Positions 24,065 through 30,734 of a stretch of DNA of 64,000 bases are shown here, piece by piece. The notes below the pieces were generated by a model that saw nothing but the letters and a program-made list of their open reading frames with translations, was not told the origin of the DNA and ran no database searches. Position numbers and translations under genes: made by a program. Numbering within the stretch: the first letter of the stretch is position 1; every line of letters starts with the position of its first letter. The DNA lies in the IMG/VR virus record IMGVR_UViG_3300045921_000146, positions 33,515 to 97,514 of that record. One strand, 5' to 3'. Source of the stretch: a virus.

Positions 24065-24273
24065 TCAATGCCCCTACTTAATTTATTTTTTTTACCAAAT
24101 CTAGAGCTAGAATTAACTCCCGATTTAGAATTAAACATTGTAATACTCCCAAACAAAGACCTAGACGCACAAATAGACCAAGATTTATAGGTAGTTATGG
24201 ACCTTGGTTTAACTCCAGTTTTAGATTTATAATTTGAATACATATATTGTGGTAGTTTATTATAGTAGTTCAT
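24061..24273 (-). CDS. SR-repeat paralogue 3 (diverged)
   Basis: 70 residues from the ATG at 24273: it begins MNYYNKLPQYMYSNYKSK, nearly the same N-terminus as the two genes before it. Its tail is Ser-rich (KSWSICASRSLFGSITMFNSK) but no longer a regular repeat, so this copy looks diverged. Function unknown. Confidence 0.6.
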   Translation of the reverse strand: MNYYNKLPQYMYSNYKSKTGVKPRSITTYKSWSICASRSLFGSITMFNSKSGVNSSSRFGKKNKLSRGIE

Positions 24274-24274
24274 A

Positions 24275-24475
24275 CTACTTACTTTCCTTACCAGACCTAG
24301 ACCTAGAACCAAACCTAGAACCAGACCAATAATTAGACCAAGAACTAGACCAAGAACTAGACCGAGGCCTAGACCAAGAACTAGACCGAGGCCTAGACCC
24401 AGAACTAGACCCAGACTCAGACCTAGACCTAGAACCTTGATATAACCAATTTGGTAGCTTATTGTAGTAGCTCAT
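24275..24475 (-). CDS. SR-repeat paralogue 2
   Basis: 66 residues: N-terminus MSYYNKLPNWLYQGSRSRSE then about 45 residues made almost only of Ser, Arg, Gly, Trp and Pro (PRSSSWSRPRSSSWSSSWS). The tail is coded by 6-base tandem units (TCTAGG/TCTTGG on the minus strand). Stop and start are separated by one base from its neighbours. Not a family I recognise; the shared head and repeat tail suggest a short binding head plus a flexible basic tail. Confidence 0.6.
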   Translation of the reverse strand: MSYYNKLPNWLYQGSRSRSESGSSSGSRPRSSSWSRPRSSSWSSSWSNYWSGSRFGSRSRSGKESK

Positions 24476-24630
24476 ACTATCTAGTTTCCTTACCAGACCT
24501 AGAAATAGACCAAGAACTAAACCGAGACCTAGACCCAGACTCAGACCAGCAAGACATAGGCCAAGAGCCAGACCCAGACCCAGACCAAAACCCAGACCAA
24601 GACCTAGACCTAAAACCAGACTTAGAACCT
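24290..24630. repeat. Hexanucleotide tandem repeats under the SR-repeat genes
   Basis: Two arrays of imperfect 6-base units (plus strand CTAGAC, CAAGAA, CCAGAC) at about 24290-24435 and 24500-24625. Since the unit is a multiple of three, gain or loss of units changes tail length without shifting the reading frame. Confidence 0.8.
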
Positions 24631-24668
24631 TGATATACCCAACTTGGTAGTTTATTATAGTAGTTCAC
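24477..24668 (-). CDS. SR-repeat paralogue 1
   Basis: 63 residues: N-terminus MNYYNKLPSWVYQGSKSG, then a Ser/Arg/Gly/Trp tail (RSRSWSGFWSGSGSGSW). First of the three tandem copies. The conserved 12-residue head in three adjacent frames argues that these are real genes and not chance open frames over a microsatellite. Confidence 0.6.
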   Translation of the reverse strand: MNYYNKLPSWVYQGSKSGFRSRSWSGFWSGSGSGSWPMSCWSESGSRSRFSSWSISRSGKETR

Positions 24669-24694
24669 AGTTTAGTAGCCTTTTAAATAGGCCC

Positions 24695-24716
24695 TAGTTT
24701 AGGCTAGGGCCAGTTG
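24695..24716. terminator. Hairpin, possible terminator between 24718 and 24668
   Basis: GGCCCTAG and CTAGGGCC form a perfect 8-bp stem around TTTAGG. Just after the stop of the gene at 24718-24996 in the leftward direction; the downstream sequence TATTTAAAA is AT-rich but without a T-run, so strength is uncertain. Confidence 0.5.
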
Positions 24717-24717
24717 T

Positions 24718-24996
24718 TTAAATAGTAGGCACCAAGCAAATGTCCATAATAAAGCCCGTGTTCTTAAATTCTTTAATGGTCTCAGGGTAAGCCTCGGCCT
24801 CTTTAACGAACTTTTGGGGGTTGGTGAAAAACTGGTGGAGGTCTCCAGTTTGCCCTACCCACTTTACTCCAGTTAAAACTATGTAGCTTTCTTGTACTTC
24901 TAGTAGCGTGCCTAGGTAGTAGTAAGTTGGAGTTCTAACGAAAACTTTAGCTCCTACCTCGAAAACCTGGGCGGCCATACCTACCTTTAAATTCAT
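24718..24996 (-). CDS. Small beta-rich hypothetical protein
   Basis: 92 residues, AGGAGG before the ATG. The first half (KVGMAAQVFEVGAKVFVRTPTYYYLGTLLEVQESYIVLTG) reads as an SH3/KOW-like barrel, in the same style as the LYG family, but the C-terminus lacks LYG. Probably the first gene of the leftward small-gene operon, with AT-rich promoter-like sequence at 25010-25070. Function unknown. Confidence 0.65.
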   Translation of the reverse strand: MNLKVGMAAQVFEVGAKVFVRTPTYYYLGTLLEVQESYIVLTGVKWVGQTGDLHQFFTNPQKFVKEAEAYPETIKEFKNTGFIMDICLVPTI

Positions 24997-25429
24997 AAAT
25001 CCTCCTATAGTGTATAAGTTAGTTAGTATATAAGTTAGTTATAGTTAATTAAAGTTTTAAAACTCCTACCCCTTTTTATAATATATAAATAAAGGGAGTA
25101 GAAGAGGTTACCCTTTGACTCAAGTACAGTAAAGGTACGACCTCCTTTTATAACCCCCCTTATAGAAAATAGGGGTACTTTTAGTAGTAGCAATAAAGAA
25201 GCCAAACCAATTTGAACCTAGTGCCCTTTCAGCTTCCGTAGTAGTGTAAATAGTGGACAAGTGAGAAGTAGTAGTACAGTTAGTAGGGGAGTTGGTTTTA
25301 GAAGTAGTAGAATTAGAGTAAGTAGTTGAAATTGTTGGAGTATTGATATGGGTATTAGTGGTAATAATAGCTAGTTTTTGAACCACAGGTCGCATAACAG
25401 CCTCCCAAACCCCTAAAATCACTAATAAA

Positions 25430-25490
25430 ACTACCATTTTTACCACTTTTACCTCTATTTCCACTATTTCCACCACTTTTACCACTATTT
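25430..25490. repeat. 9-bp imperfect tandem repeat
   Basis: About seven units of the type TTTCCACTA/TTTTACCAC. In one minus-strand frame it codes a Gly-x-x run (SGKSGGNSGNRGKSGKNG), like a short collagen-type repeat, but with no proper start upstream. Confidence 0.7.
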
Positions 25491-25552
25491 CTAATATTAA
25501 AAACCAAATTTAATTTGAACGTAGTCCCTTTTCGTATATTACTAACACTAAT

Positions 25553-25684
25553 ACGCCTCAAATTGATACGGCTCATATTGGTACGGCTCAAAACGATATA
25601 CGGCCTAAAAATTGCATAATAGCAATAATTATACCAACTCATATTGGTACGGCTCAAACTAATACAGCTCATAATGGTACGCTT
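25553..25684. repeat. 15-bp imperfect tandem repeats in two clusters
   Basis: Units of the type ACGGCTCATATTGGT: three or more at 25553-25604 and four at 25632-25684, with a single unit at 25918-25937. On the minus strand they code S-R-T-N-M pentapeptides. Shared core ACGGCTCA also resembles the T7-promoter-like elements just to the right. Confidence 0.75.
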
Positions 25685-25807
25685 GCAAGCCTTATGCCAA
25701 TGCCAATTAAGGTTAGCTTATCCGGACAATAACGTAAATTATTGATATTATTAATAATAAAACCAATTCTACCCATTGTACGCCTACCCATACTGTATTA
25801 AAAATAG

Positions 25808-25820
25808 ACGACTCACTATA
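25808..25820 (+). promoter_or_regulatory. T7-promoter-like core
   Basis: ACGACTCACTATA is identical to positions -13 to -1 of the phage T7 promoter consensus; the next bases are AAAAC rather than GGG. A near-copy GACTCAATATAG lies at 25874-25885, and GTCTCAATATAAG at 28647-28659, all facing rightward small genes. No single-subunit RNA polymerase gene is in the window. Confidence 0.4.
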
Positions 25821-26020
25821 AAACACTATACAGTGCCAATATAAGGCCGACAATCCGGTTTTAAGCCCCTATTGACTCAATATAGTACGGCTAAGGTTTA
25901 TACGAATTAAAACTGTTATACGGCTCATAGTGGTACGTTATTAAGGAATACAAGGGGTTAGCGGCGGCCCGACCATTGCTAGTAGGGTTAACAAGATTAA
26001 CTTAAAGAAGAGGAGACTGT

Positions 26021-26242
26021 ATGAGAACACCAAGCATTGAGATTAAGAAGCTTAACTTGCAAAAGGTTGAGATACAATTGGCCGTCTTAGAGCAAAGAAT
26101 TGATGATGCTAAGGCTAAGGTAGCGGACCTAGAGTCTAAACACGACGAAAGACTGGCCCTACTACAAAGCTTGCAAGCGGAACTGAACGGCTTAGTGGCC
26201 TCTAAGACTGAAGACATCCAATCCCCCTTTGGCAAGCAATAA
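26021..26242 (+). CDS. Small coiled-coil protein
   Basis: 73 residues: one long heptad helix (IEIKKLNLQKVEIQLAVLEQ, then DDAKAKVADLESKHDERLALL). AGAGGAGA precedes the ATG. It is a single-gene unit closed by a strong terminator. Probably dimerises; function unknown. Confidence 0.65.
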   Translation: MRTPSIEIKKLNLQKVEIQLAVLEQRIDDAKAKVADLESKHDERLALLQSLQAELNGLVASKTEDIQSPFGKQ

Positions 26243-26252
26243 GCGTGCCAAG

Positions 26253-26274
26253 CAGCCCGAAAGGGCTGTTTTTT
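26253..26274 (+). terminator. Rho-independent terminator
   Basis: CAGCCC-GAAA-GGGCTG followed by six T. Ends the transcript of the coiled-coil gene 11 bases after its stop. Confidence 0.9.
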
Positions 26275-26504
26275 ATTTGCCTTGGTCCGGACCGATCTAG
26301 CGTAAAGTGTCACCGTCTCAATTTGAGCCGTAAATACGACTATAACTTATACAACTGCCAAACTACTGTAAACACGACTAATTTTCATATTAATACACTT
26401 ATTGACCAAATTATAGCCTATTCTTATATTGATACCTTAATGATTACAATAACTTACAATTGGCAGCAATATTGCTACTAATAATAAGCAAAGGAGACCG
26501 TACT

Positions 26505-26645
26505 ATGTATAAGATCATACTAAGTCAAGATAGAACCAGAGCAGTGATTCACTTTGAGACGCATTCAGTTCAGGTTACAGCTACCAATAGTAGCTTGAAT
26601 GTGCTTTATTTACTTGAAACGTTGGGTTTTATTAAACTGAAATAA
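26505..26645 (+). CDS. Mini-protein of 46 residues
   Basis: Starts at ATG 26505 after AAGGAGA; upstream start codons in the same frame have no ribosome site. Beta-hairpin-like (MYKIILSQDRTRAVIHFETH) followed by a helix. It directly precedes the GP88-family gene and is probably co-transcribed. The 26275-26500 gap has no gene but holds a 12-bp palindrome AGCAATATTGCT at 26465. Confidence 0.5.
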   Translation: MYKIILSQDRTRAVIHFETHSVQVTATNSSLNVLYLLETLGFIKLK

Positions 26646-26658
26646 CCGAGGAGATGAT

Positions 26659-27327
26659 ATGCAATATCTAAGTCAAAATGAAAAAATGAAGCGTAGCTCT
26701 ACTGTTTTTGATCTATACAATTGGGGAATCCCGGCCTTCCTAAGCAAGGACGGACTGAAGACCTGTCCCAATGCGAAACACTGCGTCGCAGGTTGTTATG
26801 CAAAGAGCGGTGCTTATCTGTTCTCCAATGTTGCGGCTAAATACGAACAGCGGCTGGGCTTGGCCTTATCTCCGCATTTTGTGGACACTATCAGTCTTGA
26901 TATCGCTAAGGCTTGCAAGACTGCCTCAAAACGAAGCAAGAGTCCCCTCATAAGAGTACACGATAGCGGCGATTTTTTTAGCCTGGACTATACTCTTTCT
27001 TGGTTTAGGGTTATGAAAGCCTTCCCTCACGTTCCCTTTTATGCTTATACGAAGCAAGTCGAGCTTTTAAAGGACTTAAAGAATGCAAATACCATACCCG
27101 ATAACCTCACTCTTATTTACTCTTATGGCGGTAAACAGGATTATTTAATCGACCCGACTAAGGACCGACACTCTAGGGTTTTTGAGACATTAGAGCAAGC
27201 CTTAAAAGAAGGTTACGCCGATGCGTCTCACGATGATACAGTGGCGCTAGGGGAGAATCACCGTATCGGACTAGTATATCACGGAGTGAAGCGGTACGAC
27301 AATACTGCTTGGGATAAGGTGAAATAA
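26659..27327 (+). CDS. GP88-family phage protein
   Basis: 222 residues. It matches the gene-product-88 pattern: NEKMKRSSTVFDLYNWGIPAF, TCPNAKHCVAGCYAKSGAY, IRVHDSGDFFSLDYTLSWF and VPFYAYTKQ. The four Cys in the first third and the HDSGDFFS box are the conserved features. The family is widespread in phages and plasmids but its biochemical role is not known to me; the Cys cluster suggests metal or Fe-S binding. GAGGAGA precedes the ATG. Confidence 0.8.
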   Translation: MQYLSQNEKMKRSSTVFDLYNWGIPAFLSKDGLKTCPNAKHCVAGCYAKSGAYLFSNVAAKYEQRLGLALSPHFVDTISLDIAKACKTASKRSKSPLIRVHDSGDFFSLDYTLSWFRVMKAFPHVPFYAYTKQVELLKDLKNANTIPDNLTLIYSYGGKQDYLIDPTKDRHSRVFETLEQALKEGYADASHDDTVALGENHRIGLVYHGVKRYDNTAWDKVK

Positions 27328-27334
27328 AAATTAA

Positions 27335-27364
27335 GGCGGCCCTTTAGGTTTTTTTGAGGCCGCC
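27335..27364 (+). terminator. Hairpin after the GP88 gene
   Basis: GGCGGCC and GGCCGCC pair across a 16-base loop that holds a T-run. The T-run is inside the loop rather than after the stem, so this may be a weak terminator or a 3' end stabiliser. Confidence 0.4.
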
Positions 27365-27391
27365 GATAAGAAAATAACCAAGGGAGACAGT

Positions 27392-27652
27392 ATGCTTAAG
27401 CTTGACCATACCAAACTAAGTCACTATGACTTCACTGAAGACATGATTTTTACCGTGACTTTTACCAATTTTCAGCATAGATATATTGGTTTCGAGGTTG
27501 TATCATCTAACGCAATTGAAGCCTATTTAAATGCATTAGATAAGGCAAAAAATCATAATATGAATGAGTTTAAATGGGTTTTGGAATCTATTCATTTAAA
27601 AGATTCTGTAAAAAACTGCACTAATGAATTAAAAAAATACCAGACAGACTAA
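27392..27652 (+). CDS. Hypothetical protein
   Basis: 86 residues with AAGGGAGA before the ATG. Beta strand start (IFTVTFTNFQHRYIGFEVV) then two helices. One of several rightward small genes sharing a near-identical 'CCAAGGGAGA' ribosome site. No motif recognised. Confidence 0.6.
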   Translation: MLKLDHTKLSHYDFTEDMIFTVTFTNFQHRYIGFEVVSSNAIEAYLNALDKAKNHNMNEFKWVLESIHLKDSVKNCTNELKKYQTD

Positions 27653-27700
27653 AGTAAACCACAATCAGACCGATAAGAACAAATAACCAAGGGAGAGAGC

Positions 27701-27889
27701 ATGATTGACTTAGATAAGTTACACAATATCGAATTGGACGGTGTATTTTTTTGGGACTACCCCGATTTTTGTGACGCATACATCGGGTATGCAGAGATTG
27801 ACGGCGTCCCATTGACTGAAGAGGAATTGAATGAGGTCAATGAAAACAGCCAATTCGTTTACGAACAAGTGATCAAAAAATTATACTAG
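27701..27889 (+). CDS. Small acidic protein
   Basis: 62 residues, strongly acidic (LDGVFFWDYPDFCDAYIGYAEIDGVPLTEEELNEVNE). AAGGGAGAG precedes the ATG. Acidic, compact phage proteins of this kind often mimic DNA or inhibit host enzymes, but nothing here proves it. Confidence 0.6.
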   Translation: MIDLDKLHNIELDGVFFWDYPDFCDAYIGYAEIDGVPLTEEELNEVNENSQFVYEQVIKKLY

Positions 27890-27900
27890 GAGGAGGAATT

Positions 27901-28020
27901 ATGACTAGAATTGAGACTTTTATTATCGGTACTTTTATTATCTTTACTGCCTTTGTTATAAGTTATACAGCAAAGACCATACCAACTAAGGCTGAAATTA
28001 AAACCACTATAACTAAATAA
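27901..28020 (+). CDS. 39-residue membrane peptide
   Basis: Found by hand. AGGAGGAGG precedes the ATG at 27901. One membrane helix (FIIGTFIIFTAFVISYTA) with a basic tail. It is likely a small membrane regulator. Confidence 0.6.
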   Translation: MTRIETFIIGTFIIFTAFVISYTAKTIPTKAEIKTTITK

Positions 28021-28030
28021 GGGAGACATT

Positions 28031-28276
28031 ATGCGCAAGATGAGAAACAAAGACGGCCACACCATTAATGTGATAGAGCATATCATTTTGAGAAATTTTT
28101 GGGAATATTATGTCACCGACCAGAATTATGGAGAAGGCCTTCAGTTTTGTCTAGTATTGGGCGACTATGAGGAGCTGGGAGACGTTTACTTGCCCGAGCT
28201 TAGTCCCTATATTGTGTCTAGGACCAAAAAACTGGCGTCCGTCATGCCAGCCCCTGGCTGGGAATGGGAGTCTTAA
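28031..28276 (+). CDS. Hypothetical protein
   Basis: 81 residues, AAGGGAGA before the ATG; contains a region FWEYYVTDQNYGEGLQFCLVLGDYEELGDV of beta character and ends in a Pro/Trp tail. No family recognised. Confidence 0.6.
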   Translation: MRKMRNKDGHTINVIEHIILRNFWEYYVTDQNYGEGLQFCLVLGDYEELGDVYLPELSPYIVSRTKKLASVMPAPGWEWES

Positions 28277-28277
28277 A

Positions 28278-28343
28278 ATGAGACAAAGACTAGAATTGGC
28301 TCTATATATGGTATTGATTTTATTGATGATTTTAATTTTTTAA
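28278..28343 (+). CDS. 21-residue hydrophobic peptide
   Basis: Found by hand: a very short frame coding a basic head and one hydrophobic helix (LALYMVLILLMILIF). GGGAG lies upstream of the ATG at 28278, within the end of the previous gene. It could be a tiny membrane peptide; being so short, it may be chance. Confidence 0.35.
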   Translation: MRQRLELALYMVLILLMILIF

Positions 28344-28355
28344 TGGAGGATCATT

Positions 28356-28592
28356 ATGAGAATTATGACAATGACTGTAAAGTGCAGTGATATGTTTTAT
28401 TGCGACATAAAGGACGGAGATAAGTATCTTGTGGAAGGTTATGAGGGGTATGTCCCCGATTTTATGCCCGACGAACACTACGGGGATTATGTAGTCCTGG
28501 ACATTGACTTAGATTCAGGGCGAATCGTGAATTGGAGAACGGACTCCGCTTTTAAGTCAGACATTAAAAGATTCCTAGACAAGCACAAGTAA
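28356..28592 (+). CDS. Small acidic hypothetical protein
   Basis: 78 residues, GGAGG before the ATG. Acidic and Tyr-rich (EGYEGYVPDFMPDEHYGDYVVLDIDLDSG). Ends the operon 26505-28592, closed by a terminator 8 bases after the stop. Function unknown. Confidence 0.6.
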   Translation: MRIMTMTVKCSDMFYCDIKDGDKYLVEGYEGYVPDFMPDEHYGDYVVLDIDLDSGRIVNWRTDSAFKSDIKRFLDKHK

Positions 28593-28600
28593 ACCTCTAA

Positions 28601-28627
28601 GGCCTCATAATTGAGGCCCTGTTTTTT
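28601..28627 (+). terminator. Rho-independent terminator
   Basis: GGCCTCA-TAAT-TGAGGCC stem followed by CTG and six T. Confidence 0.9.
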
Positions 28628-28867
28628 GTCGGCCAATCCGGTCTGAGTCTCAATATAAGCCACACTGTCAAATTAATATATTATGTATATAAGTTCTACA
28701 ATAGCCTAAGTAGCTGTATTTGTTGTGCTATTTTAAATAATTATCGTATTGGTACGAATAATGTAAATAAAATAAACACGTCTCAATCCGGTATAACTAG
28801 CAATTTCAGTCACTTATGAATGGCATGGCTAATGCAATAGAGTATTGTGTAACAAGTGAGGGACAAG
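28628..28867. other. Non-coding control region
   Basis: No gene seen. It contains two CAATCCGG words (28634, 28784), a T7-like core GTCTCAATATAAG (28647) and AT-rich sequence. It likely holds the promoter for the gene at 28868. Confidence 0.5.
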
Positions 28868-29017
28868 ATGAACAAGCAAGTAATCTACAGACCAAACAAA
28901 GGCGGACAAAACGGCTGGCTGGACGTATATGTAAACGGTAAACTGAAAATTAGTTTCACCGTTGACGCCGAGCAAGCTCAAGAAAAAATGGCCGCCATTA
29001 AAGAATTGTTGAAATAA
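28868..29017 (+). CDS. Small 49-residue protein
   Basis: Found by hand. GAGGG upstream of the ATG at 28868. A two- or three-stranded sheet (VIYRPNKGG, WLDVYVNGKLKISFTV) plus a helix (AEQAQEKMAAIKELL). The beta-beta-beta-alpha shape is like small DNA-binding or Arc/MetJ-type folds, though I cannot assign one. Confidence 0.55.
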   Translation: MNKQVIYRPNKGGQNGWLDVYVNGKLKISFTVDAEQAQEKMAAIKELLK

Positions 29018-29079
29018 TTGCTTAAGTTATATTAAAAAAAACCGATATAATAATAACAATAAAACAAAGGAGAGATGAG

Positions 29080-29298
29080 ATGAAAAAACAAGATGTATTT
29101 AAAAGACTAGAAGAAGAAGTGATTCGTTCCGGTAAAACTAAGGCTGAATTCATTGCAGAATTGGACAAATCAGCTAGACCAAAGGTCGGTTTGGCTTATG
29201 CTTTCGGCTTAGTTACAGCGGCTTATACAGGTACGTTTAATAATGAGACTGTTTGTCGGTATATCAGAGAATGGAAAAAATCAGGCCGAGTGTCTTAA
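29080..29298 (+). CDS. Small helical protein
   Basis: 72 residues, AAGGAGAGA before the ATG and a TATAAT at 29046. Helical N-terminus (KKQDVFKRLEEEVIRSGKTKAEFIAELDKS) that could be a DNA-binding or toxin-antitoxin-like helix-turn-helix, then a Gly/Ala segment. Function unknown. Confidence 0.6.
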   Translation: MKKQDVFKRLEEEVIRSGKTKAEFIAELDKSARPKVGLAYAFGLVTAAYTGTFNNETVCRYIREWKKSGRVS

Positions 29299-29331
29299 TA
29301 CAAGACGCTTGGTTGGTCGGGTGCCCCTACT

Positions 29332-29346
29332 CCCCCCAAAGGGGGG
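29332..29346. terminator. GC hairpin between convergent genes
   Basis: CCCCCC-AAA-GGGGGG, in the 184-base gap (29299-29482) between a rightward and a leftward gene. No T-run on either side, so it may slow or shield convergent transcripts rather than end them. Confidence 0.4.
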
Positions 29347-29482
29347 ACCCGTACCATTTCGATACGCCCACAATAACCAGAGGGACACAGACCTTAAAAT
29401 TAAAAATCAAAAAACTAACACCACTACCACTTATACCACTTCAATTACAACGAACACAATTAGCCGTAGTTCAATTTAAACC

Positions 29483-29812
29483 TCAAGGGGTATGGTCAGG
29501 TATAGGGTCGGGCTTAAAAACCAACCTGAGCCCTTTTAAAGGGGCGACTTTGTGTTGACTCCCGTACAGGATCATCTCAGTTTTAGTTATAGGCTTAACT
29601 AAACTAATAGGCCAACTATCGTAAGTATTTGTTTTTATTTGTATTATATCTCCGTAGTGAGTTAGTACTGTATATACGCCTTTAAATACGTCTAGTATTA
29701 TTTCTACTCCTACTATCTTTCCTTTTAAAGTTAAACCTAGTACTTGGCCTCGTACGAACTTAGGGGGGGAGTCGGAAGGGGGGTGCTTTAATTTTTCGTT
29801 TTTATTTTTCAT
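29483..29812 (-). CDS. LYG-family small protein
   Basis: 109 residues. Basic, Pro-rich head, then a beta domain (FVRGQVLGLTLKGKIVGVEIIL) and KTEMILYGSQHK, then a 20-residue tail. Last gene of the leftward LYG cluster. A 'G-x-V-x-G' turn at the first strand resembles SH3/KOW barrels. Function unknown. Confidence 0.6.
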   Translation of the reverse strand: MKNKNEKLKHPPSDSPPKFVRGQVLGLTLKGKIVGVEIILDVFKGVYTVLTHYGDIIQIKTNTYDSWPISLVKPITKTEMILYGSQHKVAPLKGLRLVFKPDPIPDHTP

Positions 29813-29835
29813 CTAGTTCTAAAATTTTAAAAAAA

Positions 29836-30063
29836 TTATTTTTCGGGGTTGCTGTATAGTATTTCAGCTACTGGGTCTACTATTTTAAATCTTTTACTAT
29901 GTATTCTACTAGTACCTACGGTGTAAGTTCTACCTGTGCCTAAGTTTTTTACGTGGTAGCCTATCAAGTATTTGTCTACGTAGTGGTGCCCTGTTATTTG
30001 GTATTCGTACATGGACGTCTTCAAAATCAAACCTACGGGGTATCGGCTAAAGTTTGGGGGCAT
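29836..30063 (-). CDS. LYG-family small protein (LYS variant)
   Basis: 75 residues: beta-rich body (GLILKTSMYEYQITGHHYVDKYLIGYHV) and DPVAEILYSNPEK at the end, closest in its ending to the gene at 19416. ATG start at 30063. Function unknown. Confidence 0.65.
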   Translation of the reverse strand: MPPNFSRYPVGLILKTSMYEYQITGHHYVDKYLIGYHVKNLGTGRTYTVGTSRIHSKRFKIVDPVAEILYSNPEK

Positions 30064-30073
30064 CGTTAAGCCT

Positions 30074-30352
30074 TTAGTCCTCGTCAGGTTGACTTAATTG
30101 GTTTAAGTGTTCTTTTTTTACGTACAAGGTAATTTCTGCTTGAGTCAAGGGTCTAGTTTTAAGGGTAGTTTCTTTTATTGGGAATATTTTGTTCATGGTC
30201 ATTATACTTAGTATTGTAGTTACTGTTTCGTCGTCTACTACTACGAATTCTAATTTTAGTCCTTCTGGTAGTACTTCTACTACCTTACAATAGGTGAACC
30301 CCTTCTCCCCAGGATTTATGGCCGTACGTAGGTCTCCTACCTTAAAGCTCAC
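30074..30352 (-). CDS. LYG-family small protein
   Basis: 92 residues, GTG start overlapping the previous stop. Begins SFKVGDLRTAINPGEKGFTY and ends TQAEITLYVKKEHL. The 'VGD' start followed by strands is the clearest barrel-like head in the family. Function unknown. Confidence 0.65.
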   Translation of the reverse strand: MSFKVGDLRTAINPGEKGFTYCKVVEVLPEGLKLEFVVVDDETVTTILSIMTMNKIFPIKETTLKTRPLTQAEITLYVKKEHLNQLSQPDED

Positions 30353-30618
30353 TTAGCCTCCGGCCCGTACAGGATAAGTTCAGCGTCAGTAGCCTTTCTA
30401 AACATAGTGTGTACTAAGGCGGTAGCCAATTCTGTACCTACTCCTTGGTAAACCAAACCTGGGTAGGCTACGACGTACCTAGGGACTGGTAGGGTAAATT
30501 TGTCTGTAGGTTGAGGTACGTAGGTAGTCTTTAATACAGTTACCATGAACTCTACGTTTTCTACGTGTACTAGTACGTCTCCAGCTTTAAATAGGAAGTC
30601 AGGGTGCTTTACTTGCAC
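30349..30618 (-). CDS. LYG-family small protein
   Basis: 89 residues, GTG start at 30618 with GAGG upstream. Contains FLFKAGDVLVHVENVEFMVTVL (the family's 'GD' strand pair), a longer loop, and the ending ATDAELILYGPEAK. Function unknown. Confidence 0.65.
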   Translation of the reverse strand: MQVKHPDFLFKAGDVLVHVENVEFMVTVLKTTYVPQPTDKFTLPVPRYVVAYPGLVYQGVGTELATALVHTMFRKATDAELILYGPEAK

Positions 30619-30734
30619 GTTGTGGTGCCTCTAAGGGTTGTAGGCCCGGTAGGGAGCAAGGCTTTAACCCGGCGTCGGGGTAGCGCCAGCTCCCTGAAGT
30701 AATGGCCTGAGTACGTTTGAGTGTTATTGGCCAT
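30609..30734 (-). CDS. Possible 41-residue basic protein
   Basis: Short frame starting at ATG 30734, overlapping the end of the gene before and the start of the gene after. Arg/Thr-rich and without a strong ribosome site. The overlapping arrangement suits the operon, but the coding evidence is weak. Confidence 0.3.
   Translation of the reverse strand: MANNTQTYSGHYFRELALPRRRVKALLPTGPTTLRGTTTCK

Larger units (their letters stand above)
24997..26020. other. Gene-poor repeat-rich kilobase
   Basis: No confident gene lies here. It contains a possible hairpin at 25060-25105 (CTACCCC...GGGAGTAG), a 9-bp tandem repeat (25430-25490), 15-bp tandem repeats (25553-25604 and 25632-25684), and T7-promoter-like cores at 25808 and 25874. 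Two open frames on the minus strand (25120-25485, 25355-25672) lack ribosome sites and have repeat-driven composition. It is the divergence point between the leftward and rightward small-gene blocks. Confidence 0.6.

Noticed and set aside
24290-24630. Possible CRISPR array
   Set aside because: The repeats are contiguous 6-base units with no unique spacers.
25120-25485. Minus-strand open frame of 121 residues
   Set aside because: It begins at GTG inside the 9-bp repeat, has no ribosome site and is Thr/Val low-complexity; likely a by-product of repeats.
25355-25672. Minus-strand open frame of 105 residues with pentapeptide and Gly-x-x runs
   Set aside because: Not annotated as a gene because no start with a ribosome site exists; kept as a finding because the repeat periods are multiples of three.
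29243-29558. Plus-strand open frames after the gene at 29080
   Set aside because: They lack ribosome sites and run antisense through the leftward LYG gene at 29483.
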